Both the position numbers and the translations under genes were made by a program. A stretch of DNA of 64,000 nucleotides from Paenibacillus polymyxa (GTDB taxonomy: Bacteria > Bacillota > Bacilli > Paenibacillales > Paenibacillaceae), in assembly GCF_001719045.1 (NCBI RefSeq), contig NZ_CP015423.1, positions 3,443,501-3,507,500 on the forward strand, in the 5' to 3' direction. Shown here in pieces: positions 1-8,809 of the stretch; positions within the stretch are counted from its first letter, which is position 1; every line of letters begins with the position of its first letter. The notes under the pieces are model-generated. The model saw only the letters and a program-made list of their open reading frames with translations. It was not told the origin of the DNA and searched no databases.

Positions 1-2
1 CC

Positions 3-305
3 GGCTCTCGTACACGGATGGCGGCCTTTGCTCTGATGTTGGCTGTCCCAGCTGCTCTGACGGGGTGCGGTGACGACGAGTATTATGACTGCGATGAGCT
101 TCCTGTATCGGAACAAACAGCGTGTCGGGATTCAGGCAGCAGCGGGTATTACTATGGCGGATCGACTTATTATAGTGGAGGCTCCTCATACCATAGCAGT
201 CGTTCATCTTCCAGCTCATACCGCAAAAGCTCATCCTCATCTTCCAGCTCACACAGCGGTTTTGGCAGCAGCGGCTCACGCAGCGGCTTTTTCTCTGGGG
301 GTTAA
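3..305 (+). CDS. DUF1190-like lipoprotein, 5' end outside the window
   Basis: Probable surface lipoprotein of unknown function. The frame is already open at the window edge, so the real start probably lies upstream and the ATG at 18 may be internal. A hydrophobic signal segment ends in the lipobox LTGC; the mature part begins acidic (DDEYYDCDE) and is then almost entirely Ser, Tyr, Gly and His. This layout fits the DUF1190 family (E. coli YgiB/YjfM). The ATP-grasp gene starts one base after the stop and a DUF350 gene follows, which is the gene company of yjfL-yjfM-yjfC in E. coli, and that supports the assignment. The low-complexity tail gives no hint of catalysis. The family name is inferred from composition and context. 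Confidence 0.7.
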   Translation, partial: GSRTRMAAFALMLAVPAALTGCGDDEYYDCDELPVSEQTACRDSGSSGYYYGGSTYYSGGSSYHSSRSSSSSYRKSSSSSSSSHSGFGSSGSRSGFFSGG

Positions 306-306
306 G

Positions 307-1740
307 ATGAGCATGCGTACGATTCGGCAATTGCCTTATGAACATGATGAGCTTTTTAAGGGTGAAATCAGCCGTATCATCCCGTATCACCGCATGTATG
401 GCAAATCCTATTGCGTGCCAGCCTTAACGGTATATCGGGAAAGCGAGCTGGCAGAGCTTCAGGTTGCTTCTGAGGCGGTACATCGTATTTATCGCAAGGT
501 TCAGCAATTCGTTCAGCGCTATATGCCGGATGAATACCTGGTGAAACGGTTGGGGATTCATCCGGGCTTGCTGCGTGCTGCACGTATGGAGGCCGAGCCG
601 GATGGGATAACCCGCCAGGACTGGATTGTGGGGAAAGCGGGTATCAAGTGCATTGAGAATAACACCGATACCCCAACCGGGATTCCCGAGGTGGCTTATC
701 TCGAAGGAAAGCTGCTGGAGGTGCTGAGTAGGGATGGAATGTCGGAGGATGACAATGCACTACATGGACCCTCAACTGGAATGGACGAGGCGATTCAGTC
801 TGCCTTGACGGAGCTCATTCATTTTTATAGTCGCAAGGGATTAGGGACAAAGGTGTATTTTGCTTGCTATGACTGGCACATCGAGGATCAGACGAACACC
901 AAATATATTATGCATTTATGTGAACAAGCCGGATTCGAAGTCGTTTATGCGCCTTTGGAAGAACTGGAGATTATCCCGAATGAAGGATTGTATCACCGGG
1001 GAGAGCAGATCCACATTCTCTATCGCCTGTATCCGCTGGAATATCTAATTGATGACCGGGAAGAGAATACGGGGCTTGAGGTGGGGCAGGCGCTAATGGA
1101 TATGGTGGCAGACGGGAAAATAGGATTAATCAACCCGCCACAGCATATCATTACCCAGAGCAAAGGGTTCACCGCAACCGTGTGGTCACTGTATGAGCGC
1201 AATGAGCAAACACCAGAGTTCTGTGGCTTTCGTTTGTTTGACGATCGCGAGCTGGAGGTGATACGAACCTACCTGCTGCCTACGTATTTTGAGCCCTCGG
1301 TGTTTATGCAAAATAAAGAGCCTTATGTGGCTAAAGGTATATGGGGACGGGAGGGTAAAGGGACGCACTTGATTGAACATCCTCAATCCGAGGAGATGCT
1401 GAAAGGCGCCTTGGGAGAGGTTGAACCTGCGGAGATTGACAACCCTGATCTGCTTCACCAAGCTGACGCTCCACGAACGCCTGAGCAGGAGGAAGCCGCA
1501 CATATTGCCGCTTATTACGAGGGACAGCCTAAGATTTATCAGCGGCTGTGGCCGATGCAGAGTGCAGAGGTACAGACCGACGAAGGATTATTTCATGGCT
1601 ATGTGCTAACAGGTATATTCGTGATCGGGGGGCGTTTTGCGGGTGTCCTGCCGCGAATCGGTGAAAAGGTAACAGGTGATATGGCCTACTATTGCGCCGC
1701 CGCCGTTGCCACCGCACCTCCTAATCCGCACGTTATATAA
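307..1740 (+). CDS. Glutathionylspermidine synthase-like ATP-grasp protein (YgiC/YjfC type)
   Basis: Predicted ATP-grasp ligase of about 477 residues, related to the synthetase half of E. coli glutathionylspermidine synthase but without the amidase domain. YgiC/YjfC relatives are thought to join an amine or amino acid to a carboxylate; the substrate is unknown. The stretch CIENNTDTPTGIPE resembles the conserved NADTPT segment, and KGIWGREGKG fits the nucleotide-binding loop region. The frame can be read back to position 70, but that part overlaps the lipoprotein gene in another frame. ATG 307 sits one base after the lipoprotein stop, with a G-rich ribosome site before it, and gives the usual family N-terminus. 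It is probably co-transcribed with the lipoprotein and the DUF350 gene. Confidence 0.85.
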   Translation: MSMRTIRQLPYEHDELFKGEISRIIPYHRMYGKSYCVPALTVYRESELAELQVASEAVHRIYRKVQQFVQRYMPDEYLVKRLGIHPGLLRAARMEAEPDGITRQDWIVGKAGIKCIENNTDTPTGIPEVAYLEGKLLEVLSRDGMSEDDNALHGPSTGMDEAIQSALTELIHFYSRKGLGTKVYFACYDWHIEDQTNTKYIMHLCEQAGFEVVYAPLEELEIIPNEGLYHRGEQIHILYRLYPLEYLIDDREENTGLEVGQALMDMVADGKIGLINPPQHIITQSKGFTATVWSLYERNEQTPEFCGFRLFDDRELEVIRTYLLPTYFEPSVFMQNKEPYVAKGIWGREGKGTHLIEHPQSEEMLKGALGEVEPAEIDNPDLLHQADAPRTPEQEEAAHIAAYYEGQPKIYQRLWPMQSAEVQTDEGLFHGYVLTGIFVIGGRFAGVLPRIGEKVTGDMAYYCAAAVATAPPNPHVI

Positions 1741-1833
1741 GCTGAATTAAAAAATGTACAATATTCGAACGTATCTGTTCATTTACAAGTGAGGATTTGG
1801 CAAAATCCTGAAGTATCATAAGGAGGAAGAAAA

Positions 1834-2247
1834 TTGGACTCTTATATCAGTTTGGGGAACGCATTGGGCAATGTAGGTGTCGGCCTGCTTATCCTATTTG
1901 CTATCTTAATCGTAGGTTATTTTGTGTTCAGTTTGCTGACACGTTATAACGATAATCAAGAAATCGCACGCGGCAATGAGGCGGCAGGCATCTATATGGG
2001 TGCAAAGCTGCTAGGTCTGTGTATCATCGTGGGGATGGTGTCGTACAGCAGTCATTCATGGCTCGAAATGCTGACATGGTCGGCCGTAGGCATTGTAGTA
2101 CTGTGTTTGGTCTATGTGATTTTTGATCTGGTGACGCCGCGTACCAAGGTGTGCGAGGAAATTGCCAAAGGCAATGTGGCTCTGGCACAGCTGCTGCGCT
2201 CGATCATCGTCGGGGTGTCTTTTGTCGTAGGTACATTTTTGATGTAG
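1834..2247 (+). CDS. DUF350 family membrane protein (YjfL-like)
   Basis: Small integral membrane protein of 137 residues with about four hydrophobic segments. Two similar halves are visible, each ending in a polar motif of the NQEIARGN or CEEIAKGN type; this internal repeat is typical of DUF350. Function is unknown. In E. coli the DUF350 protein YjfL is encoded with the DUF1190 lipoprotein and YjfC, and the same trio occurs here in a different order. Translation starts at TTG 1834, chosen because AGGAGG lies 7 bases upstream and no ATG fits. A strong terminator about 20 bases after the stop closes the operon. Confidence 0.85.
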   Translation: MDSYISLGNALGNVGVGLLILFAILIVGYFVFSLLTRYNDNQEIARGNEAAGIYMGAKLLGLCIIVGMVSYSSHSWLEMLTWSAVGIVVLCLVYVIFDLVTPRTKVCEEIAKGNVALAQLLRSIIVGVSFVVGTFLM

Positions 2248-2267
2248 TCGACATAGAGAAGGAATAC

Positions 2268-2311
2268 AAGGATCTGCAATACCGGACAACGGAGCTGCAG
2301 ATCCTTTTTTT
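2268..2311 (+). terminator. Rho-independent terminator after the DUF350 gene
   Basis: An 11-bp perfect stem (AAGGATCTGCA pairing with TGCAGATCCTT) with a loop of about 15 bases is followed by seven T residues. It ends the lipoprotein/ATP-grasp/DUF350 transcript. Confidence 0.85.
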
Positions 2312-2473
2312 GTGGAACATTGTATTCACTGCCCGGCATCAGAATGTTGAATTGAAGGTTGCAACGATCACTTCCTGTGGGGACTATTCTATAAAGCAAC
2401 GGGTGATACTGCATAGCAAAAGGAATTTGCTACAGAGTTCAAACCAAATAGAAGAGAAGGGAATTCTAAACAT

Positions 2474-3550
2474 ATGAGTACCTCCACCTCCCCAACCAAA
2501 CAAATTCGGATGGGTATCATTGGCCTGGGTCTTATCGCTGAATATCACATAAGATCACTGCACAGCATCTCGGGGGTATCTATTGTGGCCGTTAGTGATG
2601 TGAATCCCAATCGCCTTCAAGCCATCGGAGAACAATTGCAACTGCCTGCTTCCAAGCGGTACGCCCATTATGAAGCATTAATCCGTGACCCAGAGGTAGA
2701 TGCGATTCTGTCGCTGACACCCAATGATGTGCATTTTGACATTATTCGTATTGCGCTGGAAGAACACAAAGCTGTACTGGCAGAAAAACCATTGACTCTC
2801 ACATGGGAGGAAGCGGATCAGTTGAAAAAGCTATATACAGCGAATCCGGTGCCTTTGCTGGTTCACTATAAGCATCGTTACGGCGCGGCCTTCCAATATA
2901 CCAAGCAACTGCTGGATGAGCAAAAGCTGGGCAAAATCTATAACATTCAATTTCGTTATCTGATGGATGCATTTGCGCCGTATCGTCAGCATCCGTATAC
3001 ATGGCGTCACAATTTGGCCAAGGCTGGTTCTGGAGTAGTGGGGGATACAGCCTCACATATCATTGATCTGGCCCGTTTTCTGGTGGGTGAATTTAAAAGT
3101 GTCGCAGCGCTGCTACATACCATTACACCCGAGCGGTTCGATCCGATCACGGGTCTGCCTGTAAAAGTGGATGTGGAAGATCTCGCTGCCTTTCATGGCA
3201 TCGTAGGCGACAATACCGTGGGAACCTTTATCACTCATAAAAATGCCATCGGCATACGGCACGATATCGAAGTCGATATCTATGGAGAACTTGGTACGCT
3301 GCACGCCAGCCTCAATAACCCGGAAAGTATCCGCATTGTGCTGCGTGACCTGGAACACCCGGGTGCCGAATACGAGAGTTGGGCTGTCCCTGCAATCTAT
3401 AATCACACGGCCTATGAAGATTTTGTTGAGCTGGCAAGGGGAAAGTCTGTGGATCGTGCTCCCTTATTCGAGGACGGCTACAAAAACCAGTGGGTACTTG
3501 AGAAAATACTGCAATCCTGGAAAGAGAATGGACGTTTAGTAGAAATGTAG
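2474..3550 (+). CDS. Gfo/Idh/MocA family oxidoreductase
   Basis: NAD(P)-dependent sugar or inositol dehydrogenase-type protein of 358 residues, probably cytoplasmic. The N-terminal Rossmann motif is GIIGLGLIAEYH (residues about 14-25). The EKP motif of the family follows (AEKPLTLTWEEAD), and the C-terminal half carries the GDTASHIIDL segment used for substrate and cofactor contact. The substrate cannot be told from sequence. The start at ATG 2474 has a purine-rich site (AGAAGAGAAGGG) in front. The gene stands alone, after the preceding terminator, with an imperfect hairpin near 3609-3650 (CCGCAAGA / TCTTGCGG) that may end its transcript. Confidence 0.88.
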   Translation: MSTSTSPTKQIRMGIIGLGLIAEYHIRSLHSISGVSIVAVSDVNPNRLQAIGEQLQLPASKRYAHYEALIRDPEVDAILSLTPNDVHFDIIRIALEEHKAVLAEKPLTLTWEEADQLKKLYTANPVPLLVHYKHRYGAAFQYTKQLLDEQKLGKIYNIQFRYLMDAFAPYRQHPYTWRHNLAKAGSGVVGDTASHIIDLARFLVGEFKSVAALLHTITPERFDPITGLPVKVDVEDLAAFHGIVGDNTVGTFITHKNAIGIRHDIEVDIYGELGTLHASLNNPESIRIVLRDLEHPGAEYESWAVPAIYNHTAYEDFVELARGKSVDRAPLFEDGYKNQWVLEKILQSWKENGRLVEM

Positions 3551-3716
3551 GGATGTGAGGGGAGTCGCTGAAATTCCAGCACTGACAAAGAGTATAAACA
3601 TGCTGTGACCCGCAAGAGGGTTCCTTGGAAAGAGCAGCCATCTTGCGGTTTAGCAATTCAATATATCTGTAAAGACATCTTTTTCATCATTTTCGTATCG
3701 CAACGCTTATATCACT

Positions 3717-4217
3717 TCAAATCAATCCTGCCTCAATCTTTTCAATAATGGTCAGCAAGAAGGATTCAGCTAAGCTGTTTTTCAAAATAGCTTGCTTGGC
3801 TTCCTCCAGTGTAAACCAACGTGCTTGATCTACCTCCGTACTAAGAACATCTAACTGATCGTCATTCACAATGGATACAAAATTCAGCATCAGTGTATTG
3901 CTTCGTTCAAAATACTCGCTGCGCATATATTGATACTCATCGACTTGTAATCCTACTTCTTCCTTAACTTCACGCACCAATGTCTGCTCGGCGGATTCCC
4001 CCTTGTTCACATAACCTGCCAATAAAATGAAGCCTTGAATATTGTACTGCTGTATGAGCAGCACCTTATCTCTCCGACTATTCAATACAGCGGTACTGAT
4101 CGCAGTGCTGAATATCGGGAAACGAAAGACCTGGCATGTATGACAAAAGGGGATAGGGCCTTCGCCTTCACACTCCTTCACCATCAATTTTGTTCCGCAT
4201 TCATAGCAATATTTCAT
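3717..4217 (-). CDS. Nudix hydrolase with N-terminal zinc ribbon
   Basis: Pyrophosphohydrolase of 166 residues acting on a nucleoside-diphosphate-linked substrate that cannot be named. The N-terminus has CYECGTKL followed by CHTC, a four-cysteine zinc ribbon as in NADH pyrophosphatase-like Nudix proteins. The Nudix box is complete: GYVNKGESAEQTLVREVKEE followed by VGL, with the GX5EX7REVXEEXG spacing. The start at 4217 (MKYCYECG) is preferred over the longer frame because GGTGGAG lies 7-8 bases upstream of it. It is transcribed away from the oxidoreductase and stands alone. Confidence 0.88.
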   Translation of the reverse strand: MKYCYECGTKLMVKECEGEGPIPFCHTCQVFRFPIFSTAISTAVLNSRRDKVLLIQQYNIQGFILLAGYVNKGESAEQTLVREVKEEVGLQVDEYQYMRSEYFERSNTLMLNFVSIVNDDQLDVLSTEVDQARWFTLEEAKQAILKNSLAESFLLTIIEKIEAGLI

Positions 4218-4352
4218 GTAAGCTCCACCCTTGTATCCCATTTTTAAAATTGTAAATGTTGCTTTTAATGCCGTGTTTGTACTGCAATACTCATCATCTT
4301 AATTCTACGATCATTGTTCTGTCTACGGACGTTTTATTTCTTCTCTTGGTCT

Positions 4353-5825
4353 TTATCCCTTTTCTTGCTGCGTTCTTGCCCGTCTAGCCCCGATCAGCCG
4401 CCAGCCTGTTAACAATGCCGCCACAAGACAGATGGACGCGGACGTCATAAAGACTACATGCATGCCTGCCAGAAAAATTTCTGGATGACCCGGGACCAAG
4501 CCGGTGACCCGATAACCAGCCTCTTTACTCATAATATAAAAGAGGATCGATGTGGCCAAAGTGATCCCCACAACCATACCGACGTTGCGAACCAGCGAAT
4601 TGACACTCCCGGCTGAGCCAAGCTGTGTGCGGGGTACCGTGGACATAATCAGCGAGTTGTTCGGTGATTGGAATAAACCACTGCCAATGCCCAGCATGGC
4701 AATCCACAGACCCACGAGCGGGATAGAGCTGCCTGCATGCAATTGGGCCAATCCAATTTGGGCAATAACCATAACGACCAGCCCGGCGAATGTAAGCAGT
4801 TCAGATCCGATTTTATCGGAAAGCGCACCGCTGAGAGGGGCCACAATAACCATCGAGATGGGAAGCAGCATCAGCAGGAACCCGGCATGAAAAGGCGACA
4901 AGTTCAGCATATTCTGCGCATAAAAGGGCGAAATGATGTTAAAGCAAAAGTTAGCGACGAACACCAGAAAAGCACACAAAATACTGAGCGAAAATAACGG
5001 ATTTTTGAATAGCGCGAGCTGTAAGAGCGGCCCAGGACGACGAAGTTCCAACCTAATGAACATGGCAAAAGCAACTACAGCCACCACCAGCGAAGCAACG
5101 ATACGTTTGTCGCCATACCCGACCTGCTGTCCCAGCAACAATCCGACGAACAAAGTGAGAATAAAAATAGCAAATACCAAGCTACCGGGAACGTCAATTT
5201 TATCTTTCACCTTGATCAAATCCTTCGGCAGAAGCTTCCAGCCAAGAAAGACAGCGACCAGCCCTACCGGTACATTGACCCAGAAAATGTACTGCCAGCC
5301 CAGCGACGAGACAATAATACCGCCCAAGCTTGGCCCGGCGATACTGCCCAGAGAAACGAAGGTTCCAATGAGGCCAAGTGCTTTGCCCCGTTCATTGGAC
5401 GGGAAGATATCTGTCACGATCCCCTGGCTGTTCGCCATGGTCATGGACGCTCCAAATGCTTGAATAATACGGGAAATCAGCAGCATAGAAAGCGAAGAGC
5501 TAAGACCGCACATTAGGGAGCCAAGAATGAATACGATTGTGCCGATTTTGAATATTTTGATTTTACCGACGATATCTCCAAGCTTGCCAAAAAATAAGAT
5601 AGCGGTACATATCGCCATTAAATAGGCGGTTGTCACCCATTCAATCTGTGCCACGGGTAAATGTAACGTGCGAGACAACACAGGAAGAGCGATATTGACG
5701 ATGCTTCCATCCAACGTGGACATAAATGTAAACAGATTCAAAACAATTAAAATCAGCCAACGTTTCTTCTGGACTTCGATATTCTCTTGATAGGTTGTAG
5801 CCGTTGTAGCAGTTGAACTCATCAT
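4353..5825 (-). CDS. MFS multidrug exporter, DHA2 (EmrB/QacA) type
   Basis: Proton-driven drug exporter of 490 residues with about 14 membrane segments. The N-terminal segment carries the DHA2 motif LDGSIVNIALP, and a motif-A-like loop (GKLGDIVGKIKIFKIG) lies between segments 2 and 3. Motif C appears as GPSLGGIIVSSLGW. ATG codons at 5825 and 5822 are both possible behind GAGGTG. A MarR regulator gene lies divergently about 160 bases away, and two near-identical palindromes occupy the space between, so the exporter is very likely repressed by that regulator and induced by its ligand. Confidence 0.9.
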   Translation of the reverse strand: MMSSTATTATTYQENIEVQKKRWLILIVLNLFTFMSTLDGSIVNIALPVLSRTLHLPVAQIEWVTTAYLMAICTAILFFGKLGDIVGKIKIFKIGTIVFILGSLMCGLSSSLSMLLISRIIQAFGASMTMANSQGIVTDIFPSNERGKALGLIGTFVSLGSIAGPSLGGIIVSSLGWQYIFWVNVPVGLVAVFLGWKLLPKDLIKVKDKIDVPGSLVFAIFILTLFVGLLLGQQVGYGDKRIVASLVVAVVAFAMFIRLELRRPGPLLQLALFKNPLFSLSILCAFLVFVANFCFNIISPFYAQNMLNLSPFHAGFLLMLLPISMVIVAPLSGALSDKIGSELLTFAGLVVMVIAQIGLAQLHAGSSIPLVGLWIAMLGIGSGLFQSPNNSLIMSTVPRTQLGSAGSVNSLVRNVGMVVGITLATSILFYIMSKEAGYRVTGLVPGHPEIFLAGMHVVFMTSASICLVAALLTGWRLIGARRARTQQEKG

Positions 5826-5852
5826 TACACCTCGTTATCGTTAACAATTTCT

Positions 5853-5876
5853 ATTTAGTTGCACGCGCAACTAAAT
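5853..5876. promoter_or_regulatory. MarR-type operator, first palindrome
   Basis: A perfect inverted repeat, ATTTAGTTGC and GCAACTAAAT, separated by ACGC. It sits just upstream of the exporter start and shares its core with a second copy about 47 bases away. The size and position are as expected for a MarR dimer site. Confidence 0.75.
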
Positions 5877-5898
5877 GAACGGTTCTAGTGTACAGCAA

Positions 5899-5918
5899 AT
5901 TAGTTGCGTGCGCAACAA
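5899..5918. promoter_or_regulatory. MarR-type operator, second palindrome
   Basis: The core TTAGTTGC-GTGC-GCAAC repeats the first operator with a weaker right arm. It lies nearer the marR start, so the regulator probably controls itself as well as the exporter. Confidence 0.7.
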
Positions 5919-5986
5919 TATTGTTGTAAACTTTGCTTTGGTCCCAACTGGGGATTTGTCATTTTCAAGCCAATGAGGTGTATTTG

Positions 5987-6409
5987 ATGAGAAAAAAACC
6001 GATTGGAAAGCTAATTTCCCACTTGTACCGTCGAAATCAAAAAATACTGTCCAAAAAACTGGCCCCTTACGGAATCGGCAGTGGAGGACAACACAGCTTT
6101 TTAAAGCTCATTTTGCAGCGACCGGGCATTACACAAGAGCAGTTGACGAATGAACTTAAATTTGACAAGGCAACCACGGCACGCTCTGTGAAACAATTGG
6201 AGGAATCAGGCTATATTGAACGGAAAACGGACCCAAATGACCGCCGTTCCTATCTTGTATCTCCCACGGCCAAGGCGTTAGAGTTTGCCCCTGTCTTACA
6301 AGGAATATTGGACGAGCTCAATGTCAGCCTTGTCCATAAACTATCCGAAGAGGAAGAGGATCTTCTTATCGACTTACTGCAAAAGATTAGTATAGACCCT
6401 GACGAATAA
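5987..6409 (+). CDS. MarR family transcriptional regulator
   Basis: Winged-helix repressor of 140 residues. The wing region is clear: QEQLTNELKFDKATTARSVK is the recognition helix segment, followed by a GYIERKTDPNDRRSY wing with the DRR signature. The frame runs further upstream, but ATG 5987 (MRKKPIGKLI) has GAGGTG 6 bases before it and gives the usual family length. It is divergent from the DHA2 exporter; two shared palindromes between them are the probable binding sites. The inducing compound is unknown. Confidence 0.9.
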   Translation: MRKKPIGKLISHLYRRNQKILSKKLAPYGIGSGGQHSFLKLILQRPGITQEQLTNELKFDKATTARSVKQLEESGYIERKTDPNDRRSYLVSPTAKALEFAPVLQGILDELNVSLVHKLSEEEEDLLIDLLQKISIDPDE

Positions 6410-6460
6410 ACAAATAAACAAATAAGGAGTTAGCCAGAGGATCGTGGCAGGTAAAAGAAA

Positions 6461-6498
6461 AAGCAGCCCTCACAGAGGATACTCTGTGAGAACTGCTT
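6461..6498. terminator. Terminator between marR and tetR, strongest for tetR
   Basis: A long stem (AAGCAG, then CTCACAGAG, pairing with CTCTGTGAG and CTGCTT) lies between the convergent genes. On the minus strand it is followed by a T-rich run (TTTTTCTTTT), so it mainly ends the tetR transcript. Confidence 0.8.
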
Positions 6499-6510
6499 GA
6501 TACCACTTAT

Positions 6511-7089
6511 TCAGTCCATGCCAATTCCTTTGAACGCATTCATGACTAATTGTCGCACATAGGAATCGTCTAATGGATAACCAGTTACCAGCAATCGATA
6601 AAAAACGGGCCCATAAATGAGATCGATACATAATTCAATATCGAGATTTTCCTTCAATTCTCCGCGCTCTATTCCGCGCTCAATAAGAAGCCTGGCCTCA
6701 AGTCGCCGAGGGTGGAAATATCGGGTCCGGTATGCCTCTGACAATCCTGAATCGAGTTGCCCTTCACCTATTAACTCCGTAATGATTTTACCCTCTCTGC
6801 TTATTAAGAACCGCACTAAATTCGTGGCATGAATGAGAATATCATCTAATACACAACCCGTGTCGGGCACGGGCAATCTTGCTATGGTGGCTGACAGGAA
6901 ACCATCCATTACTACTGCAGCTTTGTTAGGCCACCATTTATAAATGGTGGCTTTGCTAACTTTTGCTCGCTCAGCAATTTTTTCTACCGTAACCGCCCCA
7001 AAGCCTTGCTCCAACAGTAGATCATAGGAAGCGTTAAGGATAGATTTTTGCGTCTCGACATTACGTGGACGTCCTCTTTTGCTCTGCAC
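6511..7089 (-). CDS. TetR family transcriptional regulator
   Basis: Repressor of about 192 residues. The N-terminal helix-turn-helix includes GFGAVTVEKIAERAKVSKAT and then IYKWWPNK, the TetR signature; the C-terminal ligand domain resembles the TetR_C group with RYFHPRR. The GTG at 7089 is chosen because AAGGTGAG lies 7 bases upstream; the GTG at 7101 falls inside that site. Divergent from an MFS exporter, with three copies of an operator-like repeat between the genes, it probably represses both the exporter and itself. Confidence 0.9.
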   Translation of the reverse strand: MQSKRGRPRNVETQKSILNASYDLLLEQGFGAVTVEKIAERAKVSKATIYKWWPNKAAVVMDGFLSATIARLPVPDTGCVLDDILIHATNLVRFLISREGKIITELIGEGQLDSGLSEAYRTRYFHPRRLEARLLIERGIERGELKENLDIELCIDLIYGPVFYRLLVTGYPLDDSYVRQLVMNAFKGIGMD

Positions 7090-7134
7090 TGGAATGCTCA
7101 CCTTCTTAACAGATATAAGTAAACGCGAAAAATA

Positions 7135-7255
7135 AACTATACGTTCAGTATATCAAATATCATGTGAAATAAAAAAGTTGATTTTGCCTATTTACAAAAC
7201 GAAACGTTCAGTATATTATTTGATTATCGAATTAATGAACTATACGTTTAGTATT
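7135..7255. promoter_or_regulatory. Three operator-like repeats between tetR and the MFS gene
   Basis: Three copies of a shared 15-18 bp element lie at about 7135-7152 (AACTATACGTTCAGTATA), 7200-7215 (GAAACGTTCAGTATA) and 7238-7255 (AACTATACGTTTAGTATT). Each has ATAC/GTAT half-sites around GTTCA. The first is next to tetR and the last ends about 23 bases before the MFS start, so they probably bind the TetR protein. Confidence 0.7.
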
Positions 7256-7277
7256 TAAATTAATGAGGAGGATTATT

Positions 7278-8501
7278 ATGCAAAGAGAACAACAAGCCTT
7301 AAAAAGTAACCGTATCTCAAATTGGATGATGTTTTTGTTGGCAGCCGCATGCGGCCTTATTGTTGCCAACCTGTACTATGCTCAAACCCTTGTAGGACCT
7401 ATTCACGTTGCTATGGGTCTTTCTTCTACAGCAGCGGGCTTCATTGTCACCTTAACTCAAATCGGTTATGTGGTGGGATTGTTATTTATCGTACCGCTCA
7501 GCGACATTATTGAAAATCGACGGCTTATGGTCATATCGCTAATCATCACAGTCTGTGCATTGGTTGTTGCCGCTTTTGCCACCAATGCCCCGTTGTTCCT
7601 GACTGCATCCTTATTCATTGGAATTGGATCTGTGGTAGCCCAAATACTGGTGCCGTACGCCACCTATTTAGCATCCGAAGAGCAGCGCGGCCGCGTTGTT
7701 GGGAATGTCATGAGCGGACTCTTGCTAGGCATTATGTTCGCACGGCCAGTAGCAAGCTTTATCACCAGCATCTGGGGATGGCAAGCCGTATTTATTTTGT
7801 CAGCCATTGTCTTGACGCTGTTGACGATTCTGCTCTCGCGAGCTCTTCCAGAGCGCAAGCCTGTGCCTACGGTATCTTACAGTAAATTAATTTTCTCGCT
7901 AGGCACTCTTTTAAAACAAACGCCTGCACTGCGCCGCCGTGCCCTGTATCAAGCCTGCCTATTTGGTGCATTCAGCCTATTTTGGACTGTTGTTCCTCTA
8001 CGTTTGGCGGATGATTTCGGAATGTCTCAACAAGGGATTGCATTGTTTGCTTTAGTAGGCGTAGGCGGTGCAGTAGCTGCCCCGATTGCCGGGAGATTGG
8101 CTGATAAAGGCTGGAGCAAAGGTTTAACCGGGTTAGCTATGATCATTGCAGCCTTGTCTTTTTCGCTCATCTATCTTTTTCAAAGTCATTCGACGGTTGC
8201 GCTCGTACTTCTCTTTATTTCAGCGATTACACTGGATATGGCCGTATCGGGAAACCTTGTACTTGGACAGCGTGTGATTTACTCCTTGGGAAGTGAGGCG
8301 AGGGGGCGTCTGAACGGATTATTCATGTCTATTTTTTTCATAGGCGGAGCGATTGGATCATCATTAGGTGGTTGGTCGTATGCGTTAGGAGGTTGGAATT
8401 TTAGTTCTCTGATTGGAGTCGTCCTGCCTGTGCTGGCTTTGCTCTACTTTTTCACTGAGAAAGAAACGAGTGGAGACGTGCGAAAGAAACAAACCACCTG
8501 A
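7278..8501 (+). CDS. MFS transporter, DHA1-type
   Basis: Twelve-segment exporter of 407 residues. Features seen are the N-terminal LYYAQTLVGPI segment, a loop with VPLSDIIENRRLMV (motif-A-like) and GRLADKGWSKGL in the second half. The ATG at 7278 has AGGAGG 7 bases before it; the in-frame ATG at 7263 would place the start inside the ribosome site. Control by the divergent TetR protein is likely because the third operator-like repeat lies just upstream. The substrate is unknown; toxic organic compounds are typical for such pairs. Confidence 0.88.
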   Translation: MQREQQALKSNRISNWMMFLLAAACGLIVANLYYAQTLVGPIHVAMGLSSTAAGFIVTLTQIGYVVGLLFIVPLSDIIENRRLMVISLIITVCALVVAAFATNAPLFLTASLFIGIGSVVAQILVPYATYLASEEQRGRVVGNVMSGLLLGIMFARPVASFITSIWGWQAVFILSAIVLTLLTILLSRALPERKPVPTVSYSKLIFSLGTLLKQTPALRRRALYQACLFGAFSLFWTVVPLRLADDFGMSQQGIALFALVGVGGAVAAPIAGRLADKGWSKGLTGLAMIIAALSFSLIYLFQSHSTVALVLLFISAITLDMAVSGNLVLGQRVIYSLGSEARGRLNGLFMSIFFIGGAIGSSLGGWSYALGGWNFSSLIGVVLPVLALLYFFTEKETSGDVRKKQTT

Positions 8502-8518
8502 TAGAGGTCGGCTTTAAG

Positions 8519-8809
8519 CTATGCCGTACGCAAAAACATAATAATTAAAATGGCTGTTCCCAAGAGAAAACAAAGGGGCGAGTAGAGCACAGTGTCCCAC
8601 TTTGCAAAAACAGTTCCTTTTTTTCTCTTGAAGAACCCTACCCATTTGAAATCTCCTATAGAACGTAAAATAAATACGCACGACAACAAGCCTACACCGT
8701 AGGAATGAAAGGTACTGAAAAACGGCTCAAAGAGCAAAGCCGTTCCTGTGCTTGGGATCGCTGCCTTTGCACCTTTTTGTCCGCCGAATACCCAATAGGA
8801 GGCATGAAA
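8519..8809 (-). pseudogene. 5'-truncated DUF3995 membrane protein
   Basis: The minus-strand frame codes for the C-terminal two thirds of a DUF3995 protein: YWVFGGQKGAKAAIPS, then LRSIGDFKWVGFFKRKKGT and the family ending WDTVLYSPLCFLLG. A complete member has about 140-150 residues and another membrane helix at the N-terminus. Here an in-frame TAA (8810-8812) lies just before the FHASYWVFGG segment, and beyond it the DNA is the thrS promoter and leader. Only a TTG at 8737 could start a 72-residue stub. This looks like the remains of a gene cut off at its front end. Confidence 0.65.

Noticed and set aside
4933-5463. Plus-strand frame of 176 residues opposite the DHA2 exporter
   Set aside because: Antisense shadow; the minus strand encodes a complete membrane transporter.
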